Assembly: GCF_902148855.1 (NCBI RefSeq)
Contig: NC_043976.1
Coordinates: forward strand, 22,130,637-22,194,636
Direction: 5' to 3'
DNA: 64,000 nucleotides
DNA from: Sphaeramia orbicularis
Lineage: Eukaryota; Chordata; Actinopteri; Kurtiformes; Apogonidae
Made by a program: the position numbers and the translations under genes. Positions 13,447 to 24,767 of this stretch are shown here, in pieces (positions within the stretch are counted from its first letter, which is position 1; each line of letters opens with the position of its first letter). Below the pieces are notes generated by a model. It saw nothing but the letters and a program-made list of their open reading frames with translations. It did no database searches and was not told the origin of the DNA.

Positions 13447-14062
13447 TGCTACGGCTGTGAAAATTAATACATTACCGCAAATTAATCCATCATAATGATT
13501 AATCTTATTAAAAATTTTAACGCAATTAACCCATCTGCAGCACAGAATGAGTCTGAATGTTTCTGCCAACGCATTTGGGGCGGTTCGTCCAAGTAGAGTT
13601 ACTGTCACGCATGCACAAATGGGCAGTTGATCCGGGAATGACAGGCAGCAGAACCAACCCATAAAGATGGAAGATGCTAAACAGCACATTGGCCCTCTGG
13701 ATGGAAATATGAGGACAAAAAAAAAACAAGACAGAACAGTCAACCGACATAAAGTATTATGTACACTCTGCAGGAAGGAGTTTTCTTTTCACCAAAGCAC
13801 TTCCAACTTCAAATACCACGTTAAGGCGTATGTTAGTAGGGGATTCTGCTAGTTAGTACTTCAGCTAACGTGTAACTCAGTTTGAGACAAACACATTAAG
13901 TGTATATATATTCCATTCTTTCCTGAGTGTTTGCTAATGCAAAATGAAACGTGATTAATATAGATCAAAAATGAAAGATATTTAATCATGATTAATCGGA
14001 ATCAATCTACAGCAACCCTGTGATTAATCTGATTAAAGATGTTCATCGTTCGACAGCACTAA
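13443..14062 (+). mobile_element. hAT-type DNA transposon relic with BED-finger remnant
   Basis: The right end reads GTTCGACAGCAC near 14,050-14,060 and the left end begins GTGCTACGGCTGTGAAAATT at about 13,446. Together they give degenerate inverted ends of the GTGCTGTCRAACGATTAA type, with ATTAATC motifs repeated inside both ends. Between them a plus-strand frame from 13,667 to 13,852 contains LCTLCRKEFSFH and FKYHVKA. This is the C-x2-C ... H pattern of a BED zinc finger, the DNA-binding domain at the start of hAT transposases. The catalytic part is missing, so the copy is an internally deleted derivative. The exact ends are uncertain by about 10 bp. Confidence 0.6.
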
Positions 14063-15850
14063 TATATATATTTATATATATTGTATGGAGTATAATTACA
14101 TTGTTTGATATGTGAAGGATAAGTGTGATTTGTGTTTGGTTTTCTAAAGGACAATAGGGAAAGGTTATGTAAATCTTCTGTACATCTGAGAAGCTCTATA
14201 GCCTTGGAGTGGATTTTTGCGGTATTATTCTCTTTGCAGCTAATGCCATAGGCAAACCTTGGAGCCACACAAAGGTTGAGCTACATTCATGCCACTCAGT
14301 TCTTCTGAAAGCCTTTCCAGTGACTGACTGATGGCCTTGCAGACATGGGAAGCAATTAGATTGGCAGCGCTCCAATTATCTGTTCCATAGCAATTATAAT
14401 AAAGTCTCATCCCCTCTTCTGCCCTCTAGATAAGGAATTGAAGGGGAAAAATAGCCTTGTCTGAAGGTCTCCACAGATAAGCTAGTTTCCCTCACTAACA
14501 CACAAGGTCCCATTGAGAACACCCCGAAACTGAGAACAAGACAACAGAGCTTGAGTAGACCTATTACCAGTGACATGAAGAAGACATAGTCAGGCCTGTG
14601 TAACAAACCAAATCTGAAGCTGACGCTACAGCTCAAAGTGCCACAAGTGTGATGTTTCAGACACTGACTACAACACTGCTGCGCTCAACTGAGCCATCAT
14701 ATGACTGCTAACAGCAGGACATGGATCCTTTCTACAGCCCAGCAGTCACATAACCATCTCCTAAATGCTTGCACACATTTTTCCCAATGGGGGGAAGGTA
14801 AAAAAGAGCTGAAGTGGACCAGAAGGAACTCCAAAGGGCTAACAGCACGGCTGCACCATCTGAGCTTGCAGTTTGGATGATGACCCAGGAGACCACAGAG
14901 GTCACTCTGCCATTTGGCTGATGTTAAAGCAACAGTGGAGAGCACTGTCTTTACAGACAACAGCTTAAGTGGGATGCGGTCAATAGGTCGAAAAGGTTTC
15001 CTCCAGAGTGGAGGACAAGTAGCTCCCACTGAGGAGCAGCTGAACATTTTGGTGATTCTAAACACATGAACCTGGCAGCAGGAAACATTACTGGAGAGGA
15101 AAGCTGAAGAACATCTCCTCCTCAAAACATATGACCAGAGGAGATGGCTAAGGTTTGAGAAAAATGCCACCAAATGGAAGACCAACCCATAAACTGCAAT
15201 TAAAGTACTTGAGTTATGTACACGCTGGCACTGGATGGAGGCCAACTTCCTGCAACCTGCCTCTAACCTGCAATAAATGAATAGCTCTTATGGGAGCAGT
15301 GGAGACCTGTGACAGAATGTGAGACATGTTGAAGAATTTACACAGCTATTCCCTGCTTTGCTATAAACTATAATAGAGGCACTTCTACACAATTTTTATC
15401 CTGTTTTTAAATGGATGCAGTTGCCATAAAGCTTCAGATTGGACTTTGTTAAATTAGTTGTGCTGCTGAGATAAATGCATACCTGCCAACATGACATTTG
15501 CAAGGCGGTTTCTCTTTTCCTCTGTCTTTATATCACACACACATGCAGCTCCACACATACGCTCTCGCATGTGCAAGTAGAAAGGCCAGTGACACTAGTG
15601 GCTAATTAGTGACTTGCCTCATTAGTCGCCTAGTCTCCATCTCTGGCCTCAGCAATTATCTCTCTCAGGACCACACCAAGGTTGAGTCTCCCAGTTATCA
15701 TCTCCTCTCTCACATGCATCACCCCCTTCGCTTGCTTCCTCACTTGAATGAGGACAGCCATGCATGTTGGGAGGTGGAACAGTCAAAATTGGTATAGTTT
15801 CAACATTATTTAGTTACAGAAATCAGTATTTTTTTCCAAACACTCAATTT

Positions 15851-15853
<3 letters not shown>
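14063..15853. other. Non-coding, unassigned
   Basis: The stretch contains a 182-codon minus-strand open frame (15,245-14,697) with no recognisable domain. I do not call it a gene; see the rejected list. The rest shows no feature. Confidence 0.4.

Positions 15854-15907
<54 letters not shown>
15854..15907. repeat. (TA)n microsatellite
   Basis: About 27 uninterrupted AT units. Confidence 0.95.
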
Positions 15908-15909
<2 letters not shown>

Positions 15910-18900
15910 TCAAAACTATTTTGTCAAATTTGGCCCCATCATTTTATTTTACAACACACAGCCACCAGAGAAACAGGGAGAAAAAAGTAGTAGTAAAATT
16001 TTTTTAATAAAAATTTTAAAGACTGAGACTTGCCTGGTAAAATATCTCGACCAGATTAACCTCAGAATGACCCTCATATTTGCTAGTATTTGCCTAATCC
16101 TGTGCCCTTCAGCTTTTTAGCATTCAAGTTGTACATCTACACAAATACACTGGCAGATAAAATGTGTCTATTCTTTAGGAAGTATTTACTAATCACTAGT
16201 CAATAAGATACCCGGCTGTAAAATCTTATCTAGGACTATAAAATATATGTTAATCTAGTAGAGAAAATTGGTTGGCATGAATTGTGTGGACATGAGCTAC
16301 AACTATTAATGACATGAGTTCATAAATCAAATTCGACTGCCAGAATATATTGAGGTATCCCAACACCAGCAAGCTACTTTAGGGGCATATAAAACACAGT
16401 GCATGCTTTTGAATCTTGCCCAAATATTATTCCACATTATGCATCGAGGCATAAATGATGATTAGACCTAATTGCAAACATGAAACCCTTGGTATTTTTC
16501 ATTCCCTCTCAAGTGGGTCGTGAATCTTTGATTCTTCATTAAAACTCACAGTGCAATTTCCACCCATTTTTGTCAGTTTGGAAGTGGAGGAATATTTATA
16601 GTTTCAGCTGTCTGTTGCCCTCTTTTCCCCTGCCACCGAGTAGAGCAGAATTTTAAACTAGACGATTAAATAGGCCGCTGGGGTGGTCCAAATTTCAGGT
16701 GTTTGAGTGGCATATTATTTGGATATCACTGTGCGCATGTCTGCCCTCTTCTCTACTCTGAAGAATGCATAATTAGATGCCTGTACTCGCTGAGCTTTAT
16801 GCTTCACTAGAACCAATTCACAAAGGGTCAGATTAGTTCTGTTCAGGTTTGAGCCAGTGCAATTACCACAGAGGTCCCCCCCCTAGCGTTGCACACTGAG
16901 CAGTAAATGAGTGTGATATTTAGCCAAATCTATTTTGAAATGTTGATAACAAATAGAAAGTAGAACGTTCCTTGTGTTCGATTCCTCCTCTGTCAGCGGT
17001 GCATGGCAGTGTTTAAATAAGCTTTTGCTGTCAACATAAGTGGATCCAACACTGTCATTTTACAACTTGTCAAACTCGAGATATTTTCCAAAGTTATGAT
17101 ATGTTATACTCTGAAATGCGTCGGCTTCACCAGTTATTTATGTTCAGGTGCTTGTGCTCTATTCCTGTTTATGGCAACGGGAACAAAATCTGATAAGACA
17201 AACATAGACGGAATAATAGTGTTTAGCAGTAGGAAAAGAGGGAGATTAAACCTCCTGGTGTTGTGATTCAAATCAGCAAATGAGACTACTTCTGGATCAT
17301 GGCATGCAGAGTCAGGTGGAACAATTTTCCTCCCTGCCATGAAACTCCAGAGTTTTGTGTGTATTTTGAAGACAGATACTTGACAAATACTCCTGATGCA
17401 AAATTGCAGATTTAAGACATGAATAAATATTAATTGGTCACATTCTGCTTTTTCAACAGTATGACTGTAAGAACACAAAAAGTTCGGAAAGAGCAGCAAT
17501 AATTGCATTATACAAGCACAATGAAGCCGATTCAACATAAAGGATGCTCCTGTGAGCACCAGTGAGACAAATAGCTGCGTACATTCTCTAACTAAGTATA
17601 GGCTAGTGGGGAAAAAAAGAGAGTCAAGGCCTTGATAAGGGAAGCTCTTTGTCTTGTACTGTTTTAAACTGCAGTATTTTGCATTTTTATATGATGACTA
17701 TAACACAGAGGTATGTTTTTATTAATCTCTACAATTATTATGCAAATATTTGCATAGTGCTGCTGTGACACCCCTGGTACAACATGCTCCATCCAAATAA
17801 TAAAATACCATAAAATTGCAACTGTCTCAACAATTTAAACAGCACTTCATCTTGTCTTAAACCAGACCACTGAGGGTGAAAATTGTCTTGCACTTTTCAG
17901 TTTAACTTTTTTAGTGGATATTTGCTCGCTGCACCTTTTTTTTTTTTCTTTTTTTTCTTTTTTAGCTCTCTGAAAAGTTGGGATCACCAAATAGTTTTGA
18001 CTCCGTTCTTGGTGTCCAGCCACCTCTGATGTTACGAAAAAATAGTCTCAGCTTTCAAATATCTCACTCACACCCTCCTTTTCTTAGGTTGAAGTTCATG
18101 AGCTTGCATGAAACCCCAAGATATTTGTCAGAGGCAGTGATTTATCACCGAACCGCCCCGGGCTGCAGATAAACGGCAAAATTTAGGCTTCAGCAGTTGT
18201 CGGGAGGTGAGTGGGTGAGTACATGGCATACAAACATGCATACATAAGCATGTACTTCAGATCTCAGGGGAAATATATTGCAAACTCACACATCAGGTGA
18301 CATTTCATTATTGTGATTACCTTTTTTTAAAGGACAGTGTGAAGACTCACCTCACTTTATTAGTTTGGATGATATGATGTACAGTGAATTTAAAGAAGAT
18401 TGGTGCAGTAACCTTGGATCCTGCTCCTCAGGGTCCAGACAGAGCCTGTGAGTTTATAATAGTATCATTTCACTCTGTAATCTCAGTTGTCAACTTTATT
18501 AACTACAATTAACTAACTGGCAGAAGTGAACAGTATTGTGGAAGACAACCAGAATGTAAACCACTAGACTCAGCCAGACTCATCAGAAGTGCAAGAAAGC
18601 GAACCAGAAGGTAGCAGCATGTCATATTATATTGCTTAAGATAAACCGGGTGCGAGAACCTGACATTTGAGCAAGTGTCCTGAGAGTAAAACCACAGCAG
18701 AGGTGATATATCTGCATGGTGTCATGACTGTTTCTTAAAATTGGTTGCTTCAGGGCATGTTGACAAGAGAAATCAGCGCTGGTTACAGAAATTAATCATC
18801 GTGATGTGCTGGATATTACAGCTTGTATATTGTTTCATTCAAGTGTGAATACATATATCATCACTAAGTACAGTTAAATGAAAATACTGCCTGTCTTATT

Positions 18901-19537
18901 TCTGTGGCCTTGAAAAAAACATGATTGCAGCTCCTGGTACATTTATGAGATGGCCTTAGTAAACTCAGTAACTCTTTTATTAACTGCGTAACTCAAACTC
19001 TGCAGGAGTTTTCAGTTACTCTGCCTGATTAAACCTGTGCACTGACATTTGTGTCACACTCTAAGTGCAGCAGTCATACTGACATACATAACAGAAGAGC
19101 ACAGGTTTTATTAGTGGCAATGATGATGGCTCTGCTCCCTTTTAGGTGTACCACTAAGGTAGGACGCATGTCAACGAGTCACAACGCTTGCTTCTATGGC
19201 CTTGGCAGTGGTAAACCTAAATGAGCTGCATCCATGAGTAATTTCTTACACCAAAATAGCACTTGCCTGAACCCAGAAAAACTCCACCCAGCTTCAACCT
19301 AAGCAGAGGACTAATCAGCAGATTAGCTGAAAACACCTGTGTGGGTGTCCAGGACATGAAATTTAGTGTCTATTTTTTACTGCAAAAGCCAGAAGGCAAT
19401 GATAATTAAAAATGGCAACTAGTATAAGTACTCTGCCTGTGAAGTTGTGTCTGCATCATTCACATTTATATATATATTTTTGGGGAAGTAGCAGGTGTCC
19501 AAAGCAACACAGAAATAAGATGCAGTCCATTTGTAAT
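15908..19537. other. Gene-poor stretch, no exon recognised
   Basis: Frames are short and without motif. The segment at about 16,690-16,880 is rich in homeodomain-type cores (TAATTAG) and has high complexity. It is one of the better candidates for a conserved non-coding element, but this is inference. A T-rich tract lies at 17,938-17,963. Confidence 0.35.
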
Positions 19538-19652
19538 TTTTTTTTTTATTATTATTTATTTAACCTAAATTTAACTAGGAAAAAAGCTGACTGGGATTAA
19601 AAATCTCTTTTTCAAGAGTGTCCAGGCCAAGACAGCAGCAGCAGCAGCAGAA
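19538..19652. repeat. Dispersed repeat fragment ending in (CAG)n
   Basis: The phrases TTATTTAACCTAAATTTAAC and ATTAAAAATCTCTTTTTCAA, followed by CCAGGCCAAGACAGCAGCAG, match a repeat tail very common in fish genomes (TTTATTTAACCAGG ... AAATCTCTTTTTCAAG ... CCTGGCCAAGA). I think it is the 3' tail of a non-LTR retroelement, but the class is uncertain. A short (CAG)n run lies at about 19,631-19,650. Confidence 0.45.
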
Positions 19653-21069
19653 GTTACACAAAACAGAAATCACAGCCATACATCCACACTAAAAATATAC
19701 ATAAAACACAATAAATACATAAAACACGATAAATTATTAATAATATTATTAATACAGTAATTTATTTTTTGATGACTACTTAAATACCAATACAAAAGCA
19801 CAAAATCTAAACTCAGTCAAGTAGATAAATGCATGCCTTGCTTTGCATAAAGGAATTATATGCAATATTGATCTTCCAAACTCTCACCCAGGACTACCAA
19901 AACCACCAACAAATCAGTGCTGTGTATCCACAGACTGTATCACTCAGTGAATAAACTATAAAGCTCATTGTTTACACACATCCGTATTATGGTATAATCA
20001 AGTTTTCTTCTTCAAACTAAAAGTCACAGTCAGTAAAATGAATACTGTGTCTTACTGTCATCATGTACTGCATCAGCCAGTGGTGTTCATTATAGAGTAA
20101 TTCCAGAGAGAACTCACTACTCCCCCTAGTGGTCACATACACCTGCTGGTCTGTGGGAGTAAATATATTCACTTCCTATCTATACAATCTAACATATTGG
20201 AATCATGGCGTATCTCCAGAGCATGTTATTTTAAACACTTTAATGATACTTTTAGGTAGTTTTTTGATTTTTGAAAGTAGAAATTTTACTTATTGCCCCT
20301 TTAAATGTCAAGTAGTGTTGTTAATATTTTTTTGCATTTGCAGATGACCACAACATTTAAAAGGTTCACCTGTATTTTACCCTCTTACACTAAACTTTTT
20401 TGATAAGCAGCTCTTAATATCTGCATGTGTGGCTTATTATAGGTTGGTATTTCTCTCATCACTGCACCCAAAATGACATACTTGACATCATACTTGACAG
20501 GCTATGCCACCACTTTTAAATTAAGATGCGTTTGCTGCCAATAATAAAACCCCCTCTAATATTAGAGCAATTATTAAAAAGATCACTCGCTGCACCAGTT
20601 ACTTAGCAACCGCTGTGGTAGTGTATTGTAGCATCACAACTCCCAAAGAAAACTGTCATGTCTAAGCTGTTAATAATCACTAGCTCTGGATCAAACTCTA
20701 ATAGAATAGCTGTGGAAAAGTCATCTTCAGCTGAGTATGTGGGTGGAGATTGTTTGATCATAATGTGTTCTGTATCCCTGTTGTTTTGTCAGTGGATCAA
20801 ATTACTTAGAGTAAGAGGAAATGAGTGACTGTAGTGATGAACAGATTATCATTAAGACACTTTGCAGGTCTGCTAAATACAGCAGAGTCTTTAACTGCAT
20901 TTAATATTATAGGTTTGGTTTTCAAAAATGATTACAAATCCAAACAAATGGTGCCAGGCACAACAAACCCCACCCCTCACACATATTGTAGCTTACTTTG
21001 GCATCGATCCAGCTAATGTCATCATGTCTGTGTGTCCAGCATGTCAGTTGCCTCTATATATGTGCCAAG
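19653..21069. other. Non-coding with possible repeat fragments
   Basis: No gene is recognised. Around 20,110-20,300 the phrase ACTCCCCCTAGTGGTCAC and its AT-rich continuation resemble a dispersed fish repeat, with low confidence. Confidence 0.35.
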
Positions 21070-21512
21070 TTTGAAGTAAATTGAAACAAAATTGATGTAT
21101 TTATAGACATTTGAAATTTCACCCATTATATGTAAAGAGAAGAAAAAAGATTTTAAAAATTTATAAAAAATTGGACCTACTTTTCCCAAAATTTAATGAC
21201 ATCTATTCTGTGTCACTGGCAGTCTGTAAACCAAATCTGGTAGGAATTCAACCAATAGTTTTGCTGCTACAGACGTTTGAAATTTCGCACATTATAAGTA
21301 AATGTGGAAAAAAAAAAGATTTGAAACATTCATAAAAAATTTAAACTTTGACCTACTGTTCCCAAAATATAATTACATCTATTCTGGATCACTGGCAATC
21401 TATAAACCAAATTTGGGATGAATTCAATCAATAGTTTTGCTGCTAGAGTGTTAAACAAACAAACAAACCGAACCAAAAACAATACCCCTTGCCTCCCCTT
21501 TGGGAGGCGGGT
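21070..21512 (+). repeat. Tandem 166-bp units ending in a LINE-like 3' tail
   Basis: Two diverged units follow each other. GACATTTGAAATTTCACCCA at 21,106 recurs as GACGTTTGAAATTTCGCACA at 21,272. The phrases ATCTATTCTG, CACTGGCA and AATAGTTTTGCTGCTA recur with the same 166-bp spacing. The block closes with (AAAC)n and a GC-rich hairpin (CTTGCCTCCCC ... GGGAGGCGGG, about 21,488-21,512). This layout is that of the 3' end of certain non-LTR retroelements in fish. The element name is not known to me. Confidence 0.5.
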
Positions 21513-21708
21513 TAAAAAGTGAATAAAATGTTAATAAGAACAGAATTTAATGAGCAGTGAATCTCATAAACCCATATTTGATTTATAATAGAAGATAAAA
21601 AAAGCATATTAAATGTTTAAAGTGAAAGAATGCACAATTTTACAGAAATGGTGGCAACATGTCAACAAAAATTTGGGGCAAATGCAATGGAAGGCTGGGA
21701 AAGTCAGT

Positions 21709-22163
21709 GAGCCCATTTACACGCACACTAAAACTCCGATCATGATCTGATTTCTGGAGTTATCAGATTATTCAAGTGATCATGTGAACAGCATAACAGA
21801 TAACAGCACTTATCTGATAATGGGAGATCGGATTAACACACCTGGATTTATCTCCATTACACTGATGTCTTCATGCTTGTATACATGTTCGTCTGATTTA
21901 TTTAGTTCTTTTACATCTGTGCATGTGATTAAAAAAAAGAAAGGGTACTGAAGAAAATGGAAGTGACATTGTCAAACGCTAGCAGAAAACAATAACAGGA
22001 AGTTTGAACCTTCCTTCACTATATACATAATCTGAAAAAAATCCAATAATTGATGGAAACATCTAAACCAAGGTTTTCTGATTATGACATGGATCAGATC
22101 CAATTATTACAACAATCTGATTACTCCCAGTTGTCAGATTTGTATGGTCATGTAAACGGGCTC
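21709..22163. mobile_element. 455-bp MITE inserted in the Tc1 relic
   Basis: The inverted ends are GAGCCCATTTACAC at 21,709 and GTAAACGGGCTC at 22,163. They are flanked by AGT on both sides (21,706-21,708 and 22,164-22,166), consistent with a 3-bp target duplication. The interior is rich in imperfect inverted GATCTGATT and ATCAGATT motifs. Removing it joins two parts of the Tc1 leader (CTGGGAAAGT and TACCAAAAAGAAAGAG), which shows it is the younger insertion. No coding is visible. The superfamily is unknown; a 3-bp target site would fit PIF/Harbinger only loosely. Confidence 0.6.
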
Positions 22164-22678
22164 AGTGTTACCAAAAAGAAAGAGTTCAATGGGCATTTTT
22201 CAACTAATCAGGTTAATTAGCAACAAGTTGATCAGTGACGTGACCAGGTATAAAAAGAACATCTTGGAGAGGCAGAGTCTGTGAGCGAACACTGTGTCTA
22301 CAAATTGTAGAAAAGTTCAGAATAATGTTCCACAGCAGGAAATTGTGAATACTTTGAATATCTCACCATCTGTAGTCCATATAATCAGAAAAATGTGAAA
22401 ATATGTAGAAATCTCGGTGTGAAAGGGTAAAGGCTGAAAGTCTATATGAGATGTCCACGATCTTCAGACTCTCAGGTGGAACCACATTAAACCCAGCAGG
22501 ATTCTCTTATGGAAATCACCGTATGGGCTCACAAACATCTATAGAAATCATTGTCTGTGATCACAGTTGTTCATACCATCCACAAAAGCAGGTTAAAGGT
22601 CTATTATGCATAGAAGAAACGATATGTGAAAATGAACCAGAAATGCCAAAAATCTTCTCAGAGCTGAAACTATTTTAA

Positions 22679-23067
22679 CCCATGAAGACCCAGTGCTGAT
22701 TTTGTGCATTTCCCAAAAGGAATTTTTCTCTCTAACCTTTCTTAAGTAATTTATCACCTTCTATTATAATATTGACCTCTGTATTTTGCATTTTTCACTG
22801 AAAATCATGCATTTTTCTGTATTTAACTTCTCATATTTCCTGTATTTAATGTCCTATTTAATTTACATGTTCATGAAAATTCAATAAATGCAATGGTTAG
22901 TAAGAAACTGAAGAAAAAGTTACTTTTTCAGCAAAATATATCAATAACTGAACATAAAACAAGTGTGTCTATCCACTATCATTGATCCAACTCCATGGGT
23001 TATACTGGTGAATTGATGTTGTAGAAGATGACGATGTTTCCACGTTCACTACGGAGCCTCTGAACTA
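22679..23067. mobile_element. Left part of the TTAA-flanked MITE, inserted in Tc1
   Basis: TTAA at 22,675-22,678 is followed by CCCATGAAGACCCA, the inverse of the right ends at 337-354 and 581-598. The body from about 22,880 to 23,067 aligns with 1-195. Similarity stops abruptly after GAGCCTCTGAA, and no right end is present, so this copy is truncated. It sits at a TTAA inside the Tc1 transposase region. Class piggyBac-like by inference from the ends. Confidence 0.5.
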
Positions 23068-23598
23068 TGCAAGCACTTCTAAGGGTCTTTTTCAAATTTT
23101 TCCAGCACAGCACCTTATCGCTGGGATAAAATACATATCTACAGGAATACATATACTCATAATTATTTTTGTCACTTTTTTATCACATTATTCATTGTAT
23201 TATGGTATAAACATCTAAAATTCTGTTTCACAATAGCAAAAAGTTTTATTAATTTAAGGAAAACACAAAGTTTTATCCAAAAAAAAGGGAAGCCACTTGG
23301 TGTTCTTCAGACAAACTCACACCGAGACAAAGATTAAGATAAAAATGTACCTGGACTCAACCTGACAACACTTGGTAATTTTTTTTTAAGTTGTAAGTTT
23401 GTAAGTTTTATTTTTCAAAATGTGTCACCTCTCTGTGAGTAGCTTTGGCTTGACATATAACCGGAAGAGATGATATTAAAAATAAAGAAATTACATAATT
23501 GCAAGCACTTAAACTGAAATTCAAGCACTTTTCAGACCTTGAAAACACAACATTGAAATTCAAGCATTTTCAAGGATTTCAAGCACCCATACGTATCC
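23068..23598. mobile_element. MITE fragment with CAAGCAC-rich right end
   Basis: The right portion carries repeated TTCAAGCACTTTTCAGACCT, ATTCAAGCATTTTCAAGG and a terminal CAAGCACCCATACGTATCCTG. This resembles the ends of a DNA transposon family common in fish (ends like CAGGGTTCGTACGGGTGCTTG). A matching left end is not clear. It may have been lost in the same event that truncated the element to its left. Immediately after its end the Tc1 sequence resumes. Confidence 0.4.
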
Positions 23599-23934
23599 TG
23601 TAAAATGGATTCAGACAAAGTGAAAAACTTTTCTGCCCTTTGGCAAATCTTTATGGAAAACATGGACAGTGCAATACCAGTACTGCAAAAGCCTGCATCT
23701 GTGATGGTATGGCTGTCCAACTATTTGGAGACTATAATGAAAAAAGCTAGTTTATGAGATTTTCAGATCATTGCATTCTGTTCTTATTTACATTTTACAA
23801 AGCAATCCAACATTTTTTGGAAATGGCGATGTGCTATATCAAACTGTATTTGGATATATCTTTTGTAATTCTAATACAAAAGCAGATTCAGAGTAATCAC
23901 AGAATCAGACTATGTTTCAGTAGTTTATTATGTC

Positions 23935-24767
23935 TTAACCCTTTCATGCATAGTGGTCACGACAGTGGACAGTTCTTCTACAGCTGTTCTCTTGTATATT
24001 CATGGGTTTTGTTGTTTTAGTTTCATATCAGCCAACACAGTGGACGCTTATGCATCCTCCCAAACACTGCAGTTCATACAATTATTTTAACTTTGCTGCT
24101 CATGATAAACCTGATCTGCAGTGATATGTTAATTGTTATTAGACTGTAATTAACAGTTTTCTGAAACAAAAGGTTTTGTTTGGGTTTTTTTGCATATCCT
24201 CCTGAGACCCAGCAATGCAGTTTGTCCTCTGTAGGGGACAAAAGTTTGACAGTTTTACTTAAAAAATGCTGTGCATTACAAAGGACATTCCATTAAAAAA
24301 ATCAATCAGTAAATAAAAATTATTTTAAAAATGTATCTGAAAAAACTGTTGCATTATACAGTTTCCAATCAAAACATTTTTTTTTTAATGTAAAAAAGCT
24401 AAAACTGTCAAATTCCTGGGTCTCAGGAGGATTTTATCTCCATGAAATGAGTAATAACTAATATTAGAGTATGATAAAATGTGAGAAAACATTAGCGATT
24501 TAGCAATTAGCGGAATTAAAAATGTTTTTATTTCATAGTTTTCACACAGTATATCACTTTCTGATGATGAGTTTTAAATCCATGTTTCTTTGCTTCAAAA
24601 ATTAAACACATGGTGTCCGGTTGAGTGAGCATTTTTGTGACTCCACGAAAAATAAGTTCATAAAAAAAATTCATTTGCATTGTTTTTTTCATGCCTAAAG
24701 TGGAATAAAAGCACTGAAGAAAAAAATTTTCACAAAGGTTCTCATAATTCATGCATGAAAGGGTTAA
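23935..24767. mobile_element. Complete TTAA-flanked piggyBac-like MITE
   Basis: Perfect 13-bp inverted ends, CCCTTTCATGCAT at 23,939 and ATGCATGAAAGGG ending at 24,763, are bounded by TTAA on both sides (23,935-23,938 and 24,764-24,767). The TTAA target and CCC-start ends are diagnostic of piggyBac-type insertion. The 825-bp body has no transposase frame, so it depends on a helper in trans. A smaller palindrome-ended element sits inside it. I recall the same sequence as a high-copy family in spiny-rayed fishes. Confidence 0.75.
24198..24430. mobile_element. Small inverted-repeat MITE nested in the piggyBac-like element
   Basis: Perfect 15-bp inverted ends, CCTCCTGAGACCCAG at 24,198 and CTGGGTCTCAGGAGG ending at 24,430, enclose 203 bp of AT-rich DNA. 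A further internal inverted motif is AGTTTGACAGTTTTACTT versus AAAACTGTCAAATT. The flanking bases allow an AT or TA target, but this is not decisive. No coding. Confidence 0.6.

Larger units (their letters stand above)
21515..23832 (+). mobile_element. Decayed Tc1/mariner-type element split by two later insertions
   Basis: Three separated pieces match one Tc1-like transposon in order: 21,515-21,708 (left end and leader), 22,164-22,678 (5' part of the transposase) and 23,599-23,832 (a later piece plus right end). The middle piece still carries recognisable transposase phrases such as QQIVEKF and LNIS in a decayed frame. The third resumes at AAAATGGATTCAGACAAAG, with GAAAACATGGAC and GCCTGCATC. 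The right end, CAGATCATTGCATTCTGTTC ... CAACATTTTTTGGAAATGG, is the inverse of the left-end phrase near 21,525-21,545. Interruptions are the MITE at 21,709 and the elements at 22,679-23,598. The summed Tc1 pieces come to about 950 bp against about 1.6 kb expected, so an internal part of the transposase is also missing. The identification rests on recall of this fish Tc1 family. Confidence 0.7.

Noticed and set aside
13255-13743. 162-codon minus-strand frame with a His-Thr repeat
   Set aside because: The repeat is the (TG)n microsatellite read in frame, and the rest is hAT relic and flank.
14697-15245. Longest unassigned open frame (182 codons, minus strand)
   Set aside because: No domain, no plausible splice context, Cys/Ser/Leu-rich composition, and no similarity I can recall. 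Length alone is not strong evidence in 64 kb.
17134-17559. 141-codon minus-strand frame
   Set aside because: No recognisable family, no splice or promoter support. Probably chance in AT-rich DNA.
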